Shown here in pieces: positions 34,504 to 43,622 of a stretch of DNA of 64,000 nt; position 1 is the stretch's first letter, and each line of letters opens with the position of its first letter. The stretch comes from an uncultured Granulosicoccus sp. Lineage in GTDB: Bacteria; Pseudomonadota; Gammaproteobacteria; Granulosicoccales; Granulosicoccaceae. The stretch is from NCBI GenBank assembly GCA_947495035.1, contig CANLXI010000032.1:1-64000 (forward strand). Reading direction: 5' to 3'. Position numbers and translations under genes: made by a program. Below the pieces are notes generated by a model that was not told the origin of the DNA, ran no database searches, and saw only the letters and a list, made by a program, of their open reading frames with translations.

Positions 34504-35132
34504 GATGGTTCGCTGCAGTATTTGCTGATGGGCTGGTTGAAAACGTCTCTTGGGACATCTTCATCGCCCTGCGGCAGCCCACGACGGATATCACCGGTCA
34601 ATACGACATTGATGGCCCGGGAGTGACTGGCTCCTCGATGCGTGTCGCAGACAATGATGGAACCCGAGGACCACTGGGCTCCTCCACTCTGGGTGTAGCG
34701 CACGAAACCGACTTCGCTGGAGCCGGCTGCCGAGTTGGTGGGAGAGCCGATGGCCGTGATGGTATTGTCGCCCTTCGGTTCCGGTTCGACAGCGATGATT
34801 TCGTCGTCAGCATCCACGCTGGCCGTGGCTTCACCCTGAACGGTTGAGCGATCGATGAACACCAGCCAGCCGTTGTTCCAGTCCTGTTTGCCTCCGCATT
34901 GTGAAGAACCGGCGGCATCTCTTGGGCATACCGTCACTTCGGCGGAGCCCTTGACAGCTTCGGAGCGGGCGAGGTAGAGGGAACCCACGAGTGAGTTGTA
35001 CTGTGAGCTGATGCGGCTTTCCTTGATGGCTTCCGCAAAACTGGGAACCCCGATACCCAGCAGGATGCCTGCTACGGCAACGGCGATCAGCAGTTCGATC
35101 AGCGTGAATCCCTGATTGAGTTTTCTCTCCAT
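34500..35132 (-). CDS. fimT: FimT/GspH-type minor pilin, copy a
   Basis: The 210-residue pseudopilin begins at ATG 35132 (MERKLNQG), giving the short leader expected. The site NQG is followed by FTLIELLIAVAVAGILLGIGVPSF. A GspH/FimT domain follows, with ARSEAVKGSAEVTVCPR, GWLVFID and the C-terminal disulfide candidates CDT and YCSE. An upstream ATG would add 26 unnatural residues. It is the first gene of copy a, 163 bp after pilE, and that gap holds the heptamer array. Some FimT proteins bind DNA for uptake; whether this one does is unknown. Confidence 0.9.
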   Translation of the reverse strand: MERKLNQGFTLIELLIAVAVAGILLGIGVPSFAEAIKESRISSQYNSLVGSLYLARSEAVKGSAEVTVCPRDAAGSSQCGGKQDWNNGWLVFIDRSTVQGEATASVDADDEIIAVEPEPKGDNTITAIGSPTNSAAGSSEVGFVRYTQSGGAQWSSGSIIVCDTHRGASHSRAINVVLTGDIRRGLPQGDEDVPRDVFNQPISKYCSEPS

Positions 35133-35220
35133 GAGCTCAGTAGCGGCCAGGTTACTTGCAGGTTGAGGCCCCGGGCCGAGACGGATCCCGGATCGAGACC
35201 TGACCGGCAAAATGCGATCC

Positions 35221-35277
35221 GCAGACCGCAGACCGCAGACCGCAGACCGCAGACCTGCAGACCGCGGACCGCGGGCC
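35221..35277. repeat. Heptanucleotide tandem repeat between the two pilin operon copies
   Basis: Five perfect copies of GCAGACC run from 35221 to 35255. After one extra T come a sixth perfect copy and two diverged ones (GCGGACC, GCGGGCC). The array lies in the non-coding gap between pilE and fimT copy a, about 90 bp upstream of the fimT start. A 7-bp unit in non-coding DNA changes spacing, not frame, so it could alter promoter geometry or mark the duplication junction. Confidence 0.95.
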
Positions 35278-35295
35278 TAAAACCGCAAACAACGA

Positions 35296-35718
35296 TCAGC
35301 CAGGCCAGCAATCCGTGGTATCAGGATCGGGTGTGCGAGCGCCCAGCTGATTGATGGTCATGATCTTGCAGTCCGTATCGTTCAGCTGACTGCCCTGACC
35401 GGTGGCCGTTATCGTGAAGGCGCTGGCCGATCTGGTCAGGGTCAGGGCGTAGTTGCTCTCCGGCGAAGTGCTTCTGGACAGAGTGCAATTGGCGTAGGAA
35501 TAGCGGGTGGACTTGCACCGCTCCAGTGTCTGTACTTCTGCCATCAATGCCAGGTGACCATCGGCCCGGCGGGTTTTCTGCACATAGCTGCCATACTGCG
35601 GATAGGCAATGCTGGCGAGTATGCCGATGATGGCTACCGTGATCATCAATTCAATCAAGGTGAAACCCCGGACGCGATGCGGACGGAATGAACGTCGGGG
35701 TGTGGTTGGACAGTACAT
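35296..35718 (-). CDS. pilE: PilE-type minor pilin
   Basis: The 140-residue pilin has ATG 35718 (MYCPTTPRR), preceded by GGAGAG. The prepilin site RG is followed by FTLIELMITVAIIGILASIAYPQYGSYVQKTRRADG. Short length and the C-terminal disulfide pair (CK...DCWPG) fit PilE of the minor pilin operon, not the major pilin PilA. It follows pilY1 copy b with a 126-bp gap. Only one pilE exists here although the other five genes are duplicated. Confidence 0.9.
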   Translation of the reverse strand: MYCPTTPRRSFRPHRVRGFTLIELMITVAIIGILASIAYPQYGSYVQKTRRADGHLALMAEVQTLERCKSTRYSYANCTLSRSTSPESNYALTLTRSASAFTITATGQGSQLNDTDCKIMTINQLGARTPDPDTTDCWPG

Positions 35719-35844
35719 GCAAGCTCTCCGGCTCGGGTAGTGATGTTGGACGGCGTCACAACGGGAACCCATGGAAGCAGTTATCGACCCGCAAGCCTCG
35801 TCACTTGAGCCAGGCTTTACAGGCCCGACGGCATGAGGCAAGGC

Positions 35845-38800
35845 TCAGCTGTCTTCCTCGATCTTTTCCTGCCAGAAAGTTCTGCGACGCAGGTCATTCA
35901 GATCAAGTTCCTGCAGGGTTTCCGTACCGACCACCACGGTTGCATTACCGACCTCCGGGAACAGCAGTGAAGTCGGTGGCGGTATGCCGGCATGATCAAG
36001 AGTACGTGCTCGATCTTCCTTGGTCAGATCGTTCTTGTTGTTCTCCTTGTCCAGATCAAGTACGGGGGCGCCATTGAAGACACTGACTGCATAGACCTTG
36101 CCCGAGCCTTCGGCAGCAGAACAGGTAGAGGATTGAGCCTCAGGCAGGTAGGTGGTGAACAGGACCTTGTGATCGGCGGTGACACTTGAGCTCAATGTCT
36201 TCTCACCATCTTCTTCCAGATCCATGAACCAGCCCTTGGCATCCAGTGGCAGGCTGGCATCGATCTTGTCGGTGACATCCACGAGTCCGCTGGACGTATG
36301 AGATACACTGGGGTAGACAGTCAGCCCGAAGCTGTCTATCGGCTTGCCATATACATGCGGCAGGCGCAGGCTGTAGAAGCGATCCTGTACGACATCATCG
36401 AGTGGATGGGCTCGCCAGCCGGAACCGATGGATATGGCAAGCTGTTGCTGACCGTCGATGGACATGATCGAGACATCCGGTGGGTAGTAGAAGCGTCGTG
36501 CATCCTCGGGGTCATCGCCGGCCAGCTCGGCGATACGGCCACCATCGATGCGTTGTTCCAGCGAATCGGTCAGGCTGACGTCATTGTTGATATCGATTCG
36601 CCAGATCTGACCGCCCATGTCTCCTGCATAGAGCTGATCGGCCAGTCCGTCAAAGTCGATATCGATGACACGGATATCCGATGGAATACTGTAATCCATA
36701 CCGGAAAACGTACCGGCGCGGTTGGTTTGCCACAGTTTGGTGCCGGTCTTCGCATCGACGATGAAGACCGCTCGCCCGACGCCATCGGTAGTACGCTTCT
36801 CGGTGAAGTCCTCGTCTCCGGAGCTGGCAGTGGGGTCCTGATTGGGGTCATAGCCTCCGCCGAAGACCAGAACATCAACCACGGAAGAGCCGTCGCGTAC
36901 TCTGGTGCGAACAGGCCTCGACCAGGTATCTCCCAATTCGACGAAATCGCCGTCGGCCGTGGTGAGATCCGTGTCCAGGGTATTGGTTCGTCCCTGTATG
37001 CTCCACAGAAACTTCGGGTTGTTGATATCCGAAACATCCAGTGCGTAGTACTGGCTTCCCCCTCGGCGCATGGCGATGTACAGATAGGCCTTCTCACCTG
37101 AATCGATGATGCCGTTGTCATTGCTGTCATCAATCCAGCTTGTCATGCCACCATCAAGCCCATAGGGACGTCGCAATGTCGGTTCATTGGCCAGCAGCTT
37201 GTACATGTTCTTCAACAGTTCACGAGGAATGAACGCGTATCTCTCGTCACCGGTATCGGTGTCAAGGGCGTGCAGGAAGCCTTCGTTGGTGGCGACAAAG
37301 ACAACACTGTCCACATCACTGCCACTGGCATAGTTGAGCAGAATCGGTTGAGAGTGCAGCGGGTCGCCCATCTGGCCACGCGCCTCGTCGGTATTGCCAT
37401 CGCCGTCGATATCCCTGATGTCCTTGCCGTGCGTCCAGTTGACCAGGTCCTGATGGAAATCTGCATCCGAAGCCAGGTTCGGGGGCAGGGCGAACCATTC
37501 AGGGTCAAGCTTGCTGTTGGTCGGCAATACGGCATTGTCGGCATGAGTGAGGTCACTGGTAGTGCCCGTGTAGGTGAACACTCGACGACTCAGGTGAGAC
37601 TCCTCGCTGACTTTCATTCTCGAGGTGGCACCACCGAGCAGGACACTGCCACCATCCGTCGCATTCGACCAGAAGCTTCTGGCACCTGCCTTGAAGTTGC
37701 CGGAGATCTCGTCAACCGCGGGCAGCAGATCCTGGTCGACGATAGTCGCCTCGTTGTCTTCGTTGCCCTGCAGCAGAAACTTCTTGATATTGCCATCCCA
37801 GCGTGCGGTGGACTCGGGTTTGAACATCGCAAAATACAGATCTTCACGGTTCTTCAAGCGGTTCTGTTGAGCCAGTGTCACGCTGGGAGCCACGAAGCTT
37901 GTGTCGGTTTTGCTGACGTTCAGGAAAATGCTCTGGAAGGCCGTCAGCAAGGATGAGGCGGAATCCGCCGAATAGGCACCACCACCGCCGGCCGCTGCAA
38001 GATCTGCCAGATAGCCTCGATCCTGTTCTGCCAGGTTGAAGGCGATGGTATGGGTGGTGACATTCTGCATGCCGGACAGTGAGTCGGACAGGTCACTGTC
38101 ATGCAGCCACTGCACGAGCTCACGGCCGCATTCTTCGGTCTGGTCGGTACTGGCATCACAGTCCAGGCCAGTCAGATTCCTGATGCGCTCAGCGGCCGTA
38201 TTGGATGTTGCCACACCGTCAGAGAGCAGAACGATATGGTTGGTCTGGCATTGGCTCTCCATGGGGGAGATGTAGGTTGGTGTGGAACTGTGGTTGTTGA
38301 TGGTTTCCATGATGCAGTTCTCGGAGTCCAGATAGGCATCCGAGCACCCTGCCGGTCGCGACAGTTCACCGCCTTCATAGGAGAAGGGGTGGCTGACTCG
38401 GTGATAGCGATCTTGCCAGGCCTGCGCACCGCGATGAGTGCCGTAGTCGACCGCCTCGCTGCGGAAATACAAGGCTGCTTCATACAGGGAGGAGGTGATG
38501 GGAGTACCGCCCATGGCGACCAGTTCGTCCACATGGCGCTTCAGATTGTCACGAAAACGCGTTCCCGGGCTTTCGCGTTCGGACTCGAAATAGATGATCA
38601 ACTGGGCCGCCTGAGCTTCATTGGCATCGAATGAGGCGAATGAGCGATGCTGGTTGAACTCTCTTGGCGTCAGCCGAAATGCCATGGCATTGCCACGGGC
38701 CCAGCCGCTGCGACTCACGGTCTGCTCTATCAGGGTTTTCAGGTCCGCCGAGTAGGTGGCTTCGCCGGCCCCGATGTGGGCAGGGCTGGTCCAGCTGATT

Positions 38801-41412
38801 TCACTGGACCAGTTCCGTCCACTGACATCATTGTCGAGCGGCGAGAAGTCCCGGGCGCTGTCCGCCTGCTCGACACTGATGCCGATTTCCGAATTCGACA
38901 GCGTTTCCTCGTTGCTGGTCAGTTTCAGTGTCGCACTGACAATTCTGGCGTTGCTCGGCACATTGACATCCTTGAAGCGCAAGCCGATCAGCTGGCCCTG
39001 GCCGGTGCCATCCGCCGAGCTGTCGGTATCAAGAGACTGCCCGTCCAGAACGACCATGCCGCTGCTGATATTCTGCACGGCGTCATTGCGACTGTCTCCG
39101 GTCTGTGCGGAAATCGAGCTGTTGGAACAATAGGAACCGGTGGGTACGGAATCCGGGGCATAACTGATTTCGAGTGTCGGTGCCTTGATCGGATTGGCGT
39201 CGGCGCTGACCGCGACACGCTTGCCGGTTCCGGCAATGAAGAATGACATGTTGTTGCCACCACACCAGTCAGGTTGATCGGTGATCTCCTGCACGATGCG
39301 CGACAGGTCCGGAGTGTCGTAGGTCGTACCGACGGTCAGCCATGGATCGGCAATCCATGTTTCCTGGGCTGTGGTCCGGTCCCTGTCTCCCAGGTCATTG
39401 AGTGCGGTCGTCAGGGGCGCGGAGTTGGCACTTTTCTCTCCGGCGATGTCCAGACTGGTTTCCTCGTCAGTGGCTTCGGCCGAATGAAACACGATTCTGG
39501 CACTCTTGATCTGAGCGCCCGGGGGAATGTGTACATGGGAGAAGCGGATGGCCGTGGTCTGCGTGGTCTGCGTATCGGCATCGTCCTCTGCGGCCGGTTC
39601 CCAGGTGATCAGAAGGCCGGGTTTGTGGCTTGCACTGGAGGTCAGGATATCGCGCAGGTTAGACGACGAATTGTAGTGGTCCTCCGGTGCCGTCAGGCGC
39701 AGGGAAATGGCGTTTCCCGAGGTCCAGTCGTCCAGTGACGTGACCTCGGAGATAAGGGCGGTCAGATTCGGTGATACGAGTTCCGTGTCGGGATCACTGG
39801 CGACATCGGCCCAGTTGACGAAGGTTGACGAATACGTGCGCTCTCCCAGCGTACTGTTCGAGTAGTCCTCGGGCGTGTTCTCGAGTTCGGCGCTGATATT
39901 GATCGAGAAGCCGATGTCATCCGGGACGGGAGAAGCGCTGTCATCACCGCTGTCTGTCGTTTCATCCGTCTCGCTTTCCAGGCCATTGCCGGTGCCTTCC
40001 ACGGCTTGCCACTCGTTGTCGGGTGAAGCGCTTGCCGCTGCCTCGGCGGTCATCAATGTCAGATAGGCGTTCTTGATGGTGGCACCGGCAGGTATGTCCA
40101 GATTGTCGAAACGCAGGGCCAGCTCTCGAGCATTGTTCTGCACTCCGGCATGAAACAGCTGTGACACCGGGTTGGCGGTATGGCGATAAACCACTTCCGT
40201 GTTCTGGTCTGAAAATTCATCGACATGGGCACTGGCCTCAGCTTCGGTGGTCGTCAGATCGGGATCGTCAGCTTCGGTATAGGTGTAGTTCAGCACCGGC
40301 AGCTTGCTGGCAACCGCCGCACTGCCGTGGAATTCTCGTGTATCGGATGCCGTGGCGATATAGGAGTCGAACGGGGCGAGCAGAAAGGACATTCTGTTGC
40401 CTTGTGTCCAGCCTGGCTGGCTGACGAGCTCGGATACGATGCTGCTCAGATCCGGCGTCTCCACGTCTGTTTCCGGGCTTGCGGATTCCGCTTCCGCCGA
40501 GGCTGAATTGTCCGGTGGAACGGGGTCCCAGGGAACCAGTGCACTGGTTCGCCTTGACGGGTCGCTGCGTTCTGCCAGTGACAGCGTTGCATTGCTGCCG
40601 TTCGGATATTCCTGCGGATCCGGTGTCGCTTCGGCACTGATATAGGCAGAGACTTCACCGTGCTGATTGGCTGCGTCGGTCTTGACAAAGGTTATGCTGG
40701 CATGGGTGATCGTGGCGCCTCGCGGTATTTCGATGTTGTCGAATCGATACGCGAAATAACCGGCACCATGGCTATCTGTACCATCGTGAAACCAGCGATT
40801 GATCGCCTGATTGTTACTGTGGATCAGCGTACTGCCGTCATCTTCGGTGAATTCGGACACATCCGCCACGGCAACGGCCGAGTTCGTGATGACCGTATCG
40901 GTGCTGGTCTCCTCGCTGGTATTGGCGGCGACGATTTCGGCCATCACCAGCGAATCCTCGGCGAGATTCACCAGCTTGCTTGTGTCATGTTGCGTGCCAT
41001 CGTTGTTGCCACCATCCGGGCGCACCACGACCTTTTCATCCGGGCAGGCGCCGTCACACAGCTCCGTACTTTCCGATTCGAGGTAGCCGACGGGGTAGCG
41101 GATGGCGCCACCCTGACCGTAGCCCTGAAAGGCCATGAGCCCGACGTTGTAGCTGCTGGACTGATCGAGCAGCAGTCCCATGGCGGTTTTCAGCCTGTCC
41201 ATGCGGCTGACACCGTCAAAGCCGGGATCCTGTGTGGACATCGACCCCGAACTGTCCAGCACGAACAGGATGTTGGGATTGTTGTTGAATGCATCGTCGC
41301 TCTGCCCGAAGAAGATTTCGGTGTCGTCCGCATGCAATGGGGAGAGCACACATACAGACAGCAACAGGCCGCGCAGCAAGCCGATGCGCAGGGAGGTAGC
41401 GGACTTGCTCAT
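35845..41412 (-). CDS. pilY1: PilY1-type tip adhesin with four inserted modules, copy b
   Basis: The 1855-residue PilY1 has ATG 41412, sharing one base with the pilX stop. A signal peptide ends at about residue 28 (LHADD). The MIDAS DSSGS is at residue 53. The VWA domain is split by four beta-sandwich-like modules covering about residues 205-945, then resumes at GGTPITSSLYEAAL and TNHIVLLSDGVATS. The C-terminal beta-propeller carries EF-hand-like loops (DIDGDGNTDEARG, DIDFDGLADQLYAGDMGGQIWRID) and YALDVSDINNPKFLW. It is about 410 residues longer than copy a, nearly all from the extra modules and acidic Ser/Asp/Glu linkers. Role: pilus-tip adhesion and assembly, as for copy a, with possibly different ligand range. 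Confidence 0.93.
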   Translation of the reverse strand: MSKSATSLRIGLLRGLLLSVCVLSPLHADDTEIFFGQSDDAFNNNPNILFVLDSSGSMSTQDPGFDGVSRMDRLKTAMGLLLDQSSSYNVGLMAFQGYGQGGAIRYPVGYLESESTELCDGACPDEKVVVRPDGGNNDGTQHDTSKLVNLAEDSLVMAEIVAANTSEETSTDTVITNSAVAVADVSEFTEDDGSTLIHSNNQAINRWFHDGTDSHGAGYFAYRFDNIEIPRGATITHASITFVKTDAANQHGEVSAYISAEATPDPQEYPNGSNATLSLAERSDPSRRTSALVPWDPVPPDNSASAEAESASPETDVETPDLSSIVSELVSQPGWTQGNRMSFLLAPFDSYIATASDTREFHGSAAVASKLPVLNYTYTEADDPDLTTTEAEASAHVDEFSDQNTEVVYRHTANPVSQLFHAGVQNNARELALRFDNLDIPAGATIKNAYLTLMTAEAAASASPDNEWQAVEGTGNGLESETDETTDSGDDSASPVPDDIGFSINISAELENTPEDYSNSTLGERTYSSTFVNWADVASDPDTELVSPNLTALISEVTSLDDWTSGNAISLRLTAPEDHYNSSSNLRDILTSSASHKPGLLITWEPAAEDDADTQTTQTTAIRFSHVHIPPGAQIKSARIVFHSAEATDEETSLDIAGEKSANSAPLTTALNDLGDRDRTTAQETWIADPWLTVGTTYDTPDLSRIVQEITDQPDWCGGNNMSFFIAGTGKRVAVSADANPIKAPTLEISYAPDSVPTGSYCSNSSISAQTGDSRNDAVQNISSGMVVLDGQSLDTDSSADGTGQGQLIGLRFKDVNVPSNARIVSATLKLTSNEETLSNSEIGISVEQADSARDFSPLDNDVSGRNWSSEISWTSPAHIGAGEATYSADLKTLIEQTVSRSGWARGNAMAFRLTPREFNQHRSFASFDANEAQAAQLIIYFESERESPGTRFRDNLKRHVDELVAMGGTPITSSLYEAALYFRSEAVDYGTHRGAQAWQDRYHRVSHPFSYEGGELSRPAGCSDAYLDSENCIMETINNHSSTPTYISPMESQCQTNHIVLLSDGVATSNTAAERIRNLTGLDCDASTDQTEECGRELVQWLHDSDLSDSLSGMQNVTTHTIAFNLAEQDRGYLADLAAAGGGGAYSADSASSLLTAFQSIFLNVSKTDTSFVAPSVTLAQQNRLKNREDLYFAMFKPESTARWDGNIKKFLLQGNEDNEATIVDQDLLPAVDEISGNFKAGARSFWSNATDGGSVLLGGATSRMKVSEESHLSRRVFTYTGTTSDLTHADNAVLPTNSKLDPEWFALPPNLASDADFHQDLVNWTHGKDIRDIDGDGNTDEARGQMGDPLHSQPILLNYASGSDVDSVVFVATNEGFLHALDTDTGDERYAFIPRELLKNMYKLLANEPTLRRPYGLDGGMTSWIDDSNDNGIIDSGEKAYLYIAMRRGGSQYYALDVSDINNPKFLWSIQGRTNTLDTDLTTADGDFVELGDTWSRPVRTRVRDGSSVVDVLVFGGGYDPNQDPTASSGDEDFTEKRTTDGVGRAVFIVDAKTGTKLWQTNRAGTFSGMDYSIPSDIRVIDIDFDGLADQLYAGDMGGQIWRIDINNDVSLTDSLEQRIDGGRIAELAGDDPEDARRFYYPPDVSIMSIDGQQQLAISIGSGWRAHPLDDVVQDRFYSLRLPHVYGKPIDSFGLTVYPSVSHTSSGLVDVTDKIDASLPLDAKGWFMDLEEDGEKTLSSSVTADHKVLFTTYLPEAQSSTCSAAEGSGKVYAVSVFNGAPVLDLDKENNKNDLTKEDRARTLDHAGIPPPTSLLFPEVGNATVVVGTETLQELDLNDLRRRTFWQEKIEEDS
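38581..40806 (-). other. Four beta-sandwich modules inserted in PilY1-b VWA domain
   Basis: Four segments share the pattern RFxxxxIPxGAxIxxAxxxF, a later SPxLxxxIxE and a closing hydrophobic strand. The first three span roughly 40806-39150; the fourth, with RFKDVNVPSNARIVSATLKL, spans about 39000-38581. The third contains the DWCGGNNMSFFIAGTGKR motif, which matches DWCGQQSMAFIVEGIGER in module 1 of copy a. That match suggests those two are equivalent and the others were added or lost later. Boundaries are approximate. Confidence 0.65.
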
Positions 41413-41870
41413 CAACAATCTCCGGAATCGTCGGCAGCGCCGATCAGCAGCATGCCCTGGGCTATGGTCGTCGATGTGTGTACATCAGGCAGAGAGGAGG
41501 TGCCGGTGACCACGAAGCGTCTGGCACTCACCGGTCCCCCCAGTGAGTAGCCCATGGCAGCAGCTCGTCCGCCATACTCCAGCACTGCCTCCGTGACCTG
41601 CTGTGCGGACTGACCCAGGTTGTTCTGCGACAGGGTCTCGTCGGTATCGTTGCAGATGATGGATTCGAGTTTGCCGTTGATGGCCAGCACGGCGTCGGAG
41701 GCGGATTCGGCTGCCTGGAAGGTGACCTCCTTGTGGATGGCATTGCTGGCCAATTGACCTTCAAGCGATGCGCCGCGCATGGCCGACACCCCGAGAATGG
41801 AAAGCATGAAGATCATGATCATGGTGACCATGAGCACAGAGCCCTGTTGCCGCGCAGCGCGATGATTCAT
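41412..41870 (-). CDS. pilX: PilX-type minor pilin, copy b
   Basis: The 152-residue minor pilin has RQQG followed by SVLMVTMIMIFMLSILGVSAMRGASLE, with TFQAAESASDAV after the helix, the same landmarks as copy a. The leader is only 10 residues. ATG overlaps the pilW stop (ATGA); its stop overlaps pilY1 by one base. The C-terminal domain differs strongly from copy a. Confidence 0.88.
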   Translation of the reverse strand: MNHRAARQQGSVLMVTMIMIFMLSILGVSAMRGASLEGQLASNAIHKEVTFQAAESASDAVLAINGKLESIICNDTDETLSQNNLGQSAQQVTEAVLEYGGRAAAMGYSLGGPVSARRFVVTGTSSLPDVHTSTTIAQGMLLIGAADDSGDC

Positions 41871-43006
41871 CGTCGGTTCCTGATACTGACCGTGGAGCCG
41901 AACGCGAGGCGCAGGCGTCGATCAGCCACATAGCTTGTTGCGTGTTCGTTGAGTTCGGACGCTGGCTGGACAGGATTGCCGGCCAGCAGATAGGTGCTGC
42001 CGTCAGGGTTGCTGGCAACCTGCTCGAACGATTGCATCAACAGTCCGATCTCGACACTTTCGATGCGGCCGCTGGCCGGACTGCCGTCCTGCGGATCGAC
42101 ATACTCGATGTCGCTGTTGCTCAGTTCATCACGGTATCCCAGTCGGACCTTCAGGTTGGATATGCCCTCGACCACTTCCACGGGAGGGCGATCATAGGGC
42201 CAGCTCTGTCGATACAGGGCGTAGACGGGATCTCCTTCGGAACTGGTTCGCTGCGTATCACCCACGTAGTAGATATTGGCTTCGAAGCGCATCACGCGCG
42301 CACGATCATTCGCTGCTCGACCGTAAGGTGCAGACAGGCGGTTGTCGCCGCTGTTGCCGATGGCTGCGTGCTGCAGTACGCCATTGGCTGCCTGTGTCAC
42401 CTTGAAGATGTCAGCGACCTGGCAGTTGGAAATCAGTGCCAGATCGCCGCTGGTCACGATCGATGGCAGGTCGCCGGCAATCACGACATCGCTCGATACG
42501 CTGGCCATCGGCAGAATTTCACGAGTCTCCGGACTACCGAACTGGACAGACAGGGCATGGGTGCCTGCCAGTGGTTTGCCAACGTCATCCGGTGGTGTGA
42601 AGTTCAGCGGCGCGGCAGGTTTCCACTTGCCGTCTTTCTCGATCAGGGAGCTGGAAACCGTGCTCAGAGAATAGTCTGCCGTTGGTGCGTCCGTCGCCCG
42701 TATTCTTGCCTTGATCTGGCTGTCCACACAGCCCTGGAACCCTGCCATGCGAACATCACTGACCATGGAGTTCAGGGCGAATCGGCCGTTCTCCTGCAAC
42801 ATGGCCATATTGGAATTCAGCTGGGAACTGCGTTTGGTTCCGGCAAACACGGTGATCATGCCGCTGATCAGGAGCAGGCCGACTACCATGGCGATCATCA
42901 GTTCCACCAGCGACAGGCCGGATTGCCGTCGAGAAATGGCGCGCCTCGCCGGTGTCCGTGCTGGTGGTAGCGCGGGTAATGTTGCCGGTCGAACACGAAG
43001 AGCCAT
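41867..43006 (-). CDS. pilW: PilW-type minor pilin, copy b
   Basis: The 379-residue protein has the prepilin site QSG followed by LSLVELMIAMVVGLLLISGMITVFAG, then GRFALNSMVSDVRMAGFQGCVD. Copy a aligns directly (RSSQLNSNMA versus QSSELNSAMA after the helix). The leader is 28 residues with many Arg and Pro. Its start shares a base with the pilV stop, the same junction as in copy a. Confidence 0.92.
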   Translation of the reverse strand: MALRVRPATLPALPPARTPARRAISRRQSGLSLVELMIAMVVGLLLISGMITVFAGTKRSSQLNSNMAMLQENGRFALNSMVSDVRMAGFQGCVDSQIKARIRATDAPTADYSLSTVSSSLIEKDGKWKPAAPLNFTPPDDVGKPLAGTHALSVQFGSPETREILPMASVSSDVVIAGDLPSIVTSGDLALISNCQVADIFKVTQAANGVLQHAAIGNSGDNRLSAPYGRAANDRARVMRFEANIYYVGDTQRTSSEGDPVYALYRQSWPYDRPPVEVVEGISNLKVRLGYRDELSNSDIEYVDPQDGSPASGRIESVEIGLLMQSFEQVASNPDGSTYLLAGNPVQPASELNEHATSYVADRRLRLAFGSTVSIRNRR

Positions 43007-43587
43007 TACGGGAAGACCTTGACTGACAGGGTTCTCGGTGTGTCGACGCCGTCGACATTCTCACTCCACTGAACGCCGACGCTATAGGCACCTGCTGCCG
43101 CATCGAAGGTGATCGTTCCCCTGGCAGGGACGGTTGCCGAACCGGGCAGTAGTGGCGTGAAATCCGAAATATCATCAGGTGCGTGCAGGTTCTGACTCCA
43201 GGCGTGCAGGTCCGCGGTTGCGATATCAGCCGGTGTGCAGGGAGTTTCGTTGGTGATGCAAGCCGGGTTGGATGTACCCGAGTGGGTCGTCATGGACTTG
43301 TAGGCATCTCCCTTGAGAGCCTCACGGTTGACCCGCATGCGCTCCGTCATGTCCAGAATCATGAATTTCGCCTGTGAAAGCGTATAGGCGTCCTGGCTGT
43401 AGCGCATGCCCTGAACCTGCATTCGAGCGGCTGCCAGGAAGCCGACGGATAGCAGAATCACGGCCACCAGAACCTCGAGCAATCCGATGCCGGATTGCCG
43501 GCGAAGGTGTGGCGCCGTCGCTGGAGTCGATTGCCGTCGGTTTGCGTGTACAGGTATTGCCTCGCTGACGTTCGATCGCTTGTTCAT
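43006..43587 (-). CDS. pilV: PilV-type minor pilin, copy b
   Basis: The 193-residue protein has the prepilin site QSG followed by IGLLEVLVAVILLSVGFLAAARMQVQGMRYSQ, nearly the same as copy a in this region, while the C-terminal domains are more divergent. Cys residues in PACITNETPC probably form a disulfide loop. It starts 35 bp after the fimT copy b stop, whereas the copy a genes overlap. Confidence 0.92.
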   Translation of the reverse strand: MNKRSNVSEAIPVHANRRQSTPATAPHLRRQSGIGLLEVLVAVILLSVGFLAAARMQVQGMRYSQDAYTLSQAKFMILDMTERMRVNREALKGDAYKSMTTHSGTSNPACITNETPCTPADIATADLHAWSQNLHAPDDISDFTPLLPGSATVPARGTITFDAAAGAYSVGVQWSENVDGVDTPRTLSVKVFP

Positions 43588-43622
43588 CGCATGTCTGATC
43601 TATGCATTTTCCTTGCTGATAC

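Noticed and set aside
35221..35277. CRISPR or insertion-sequence end at the heptamer array
   Set aside because: Seven-base units without spacers, no terminal inverted repeats and no target-site duplication seen.
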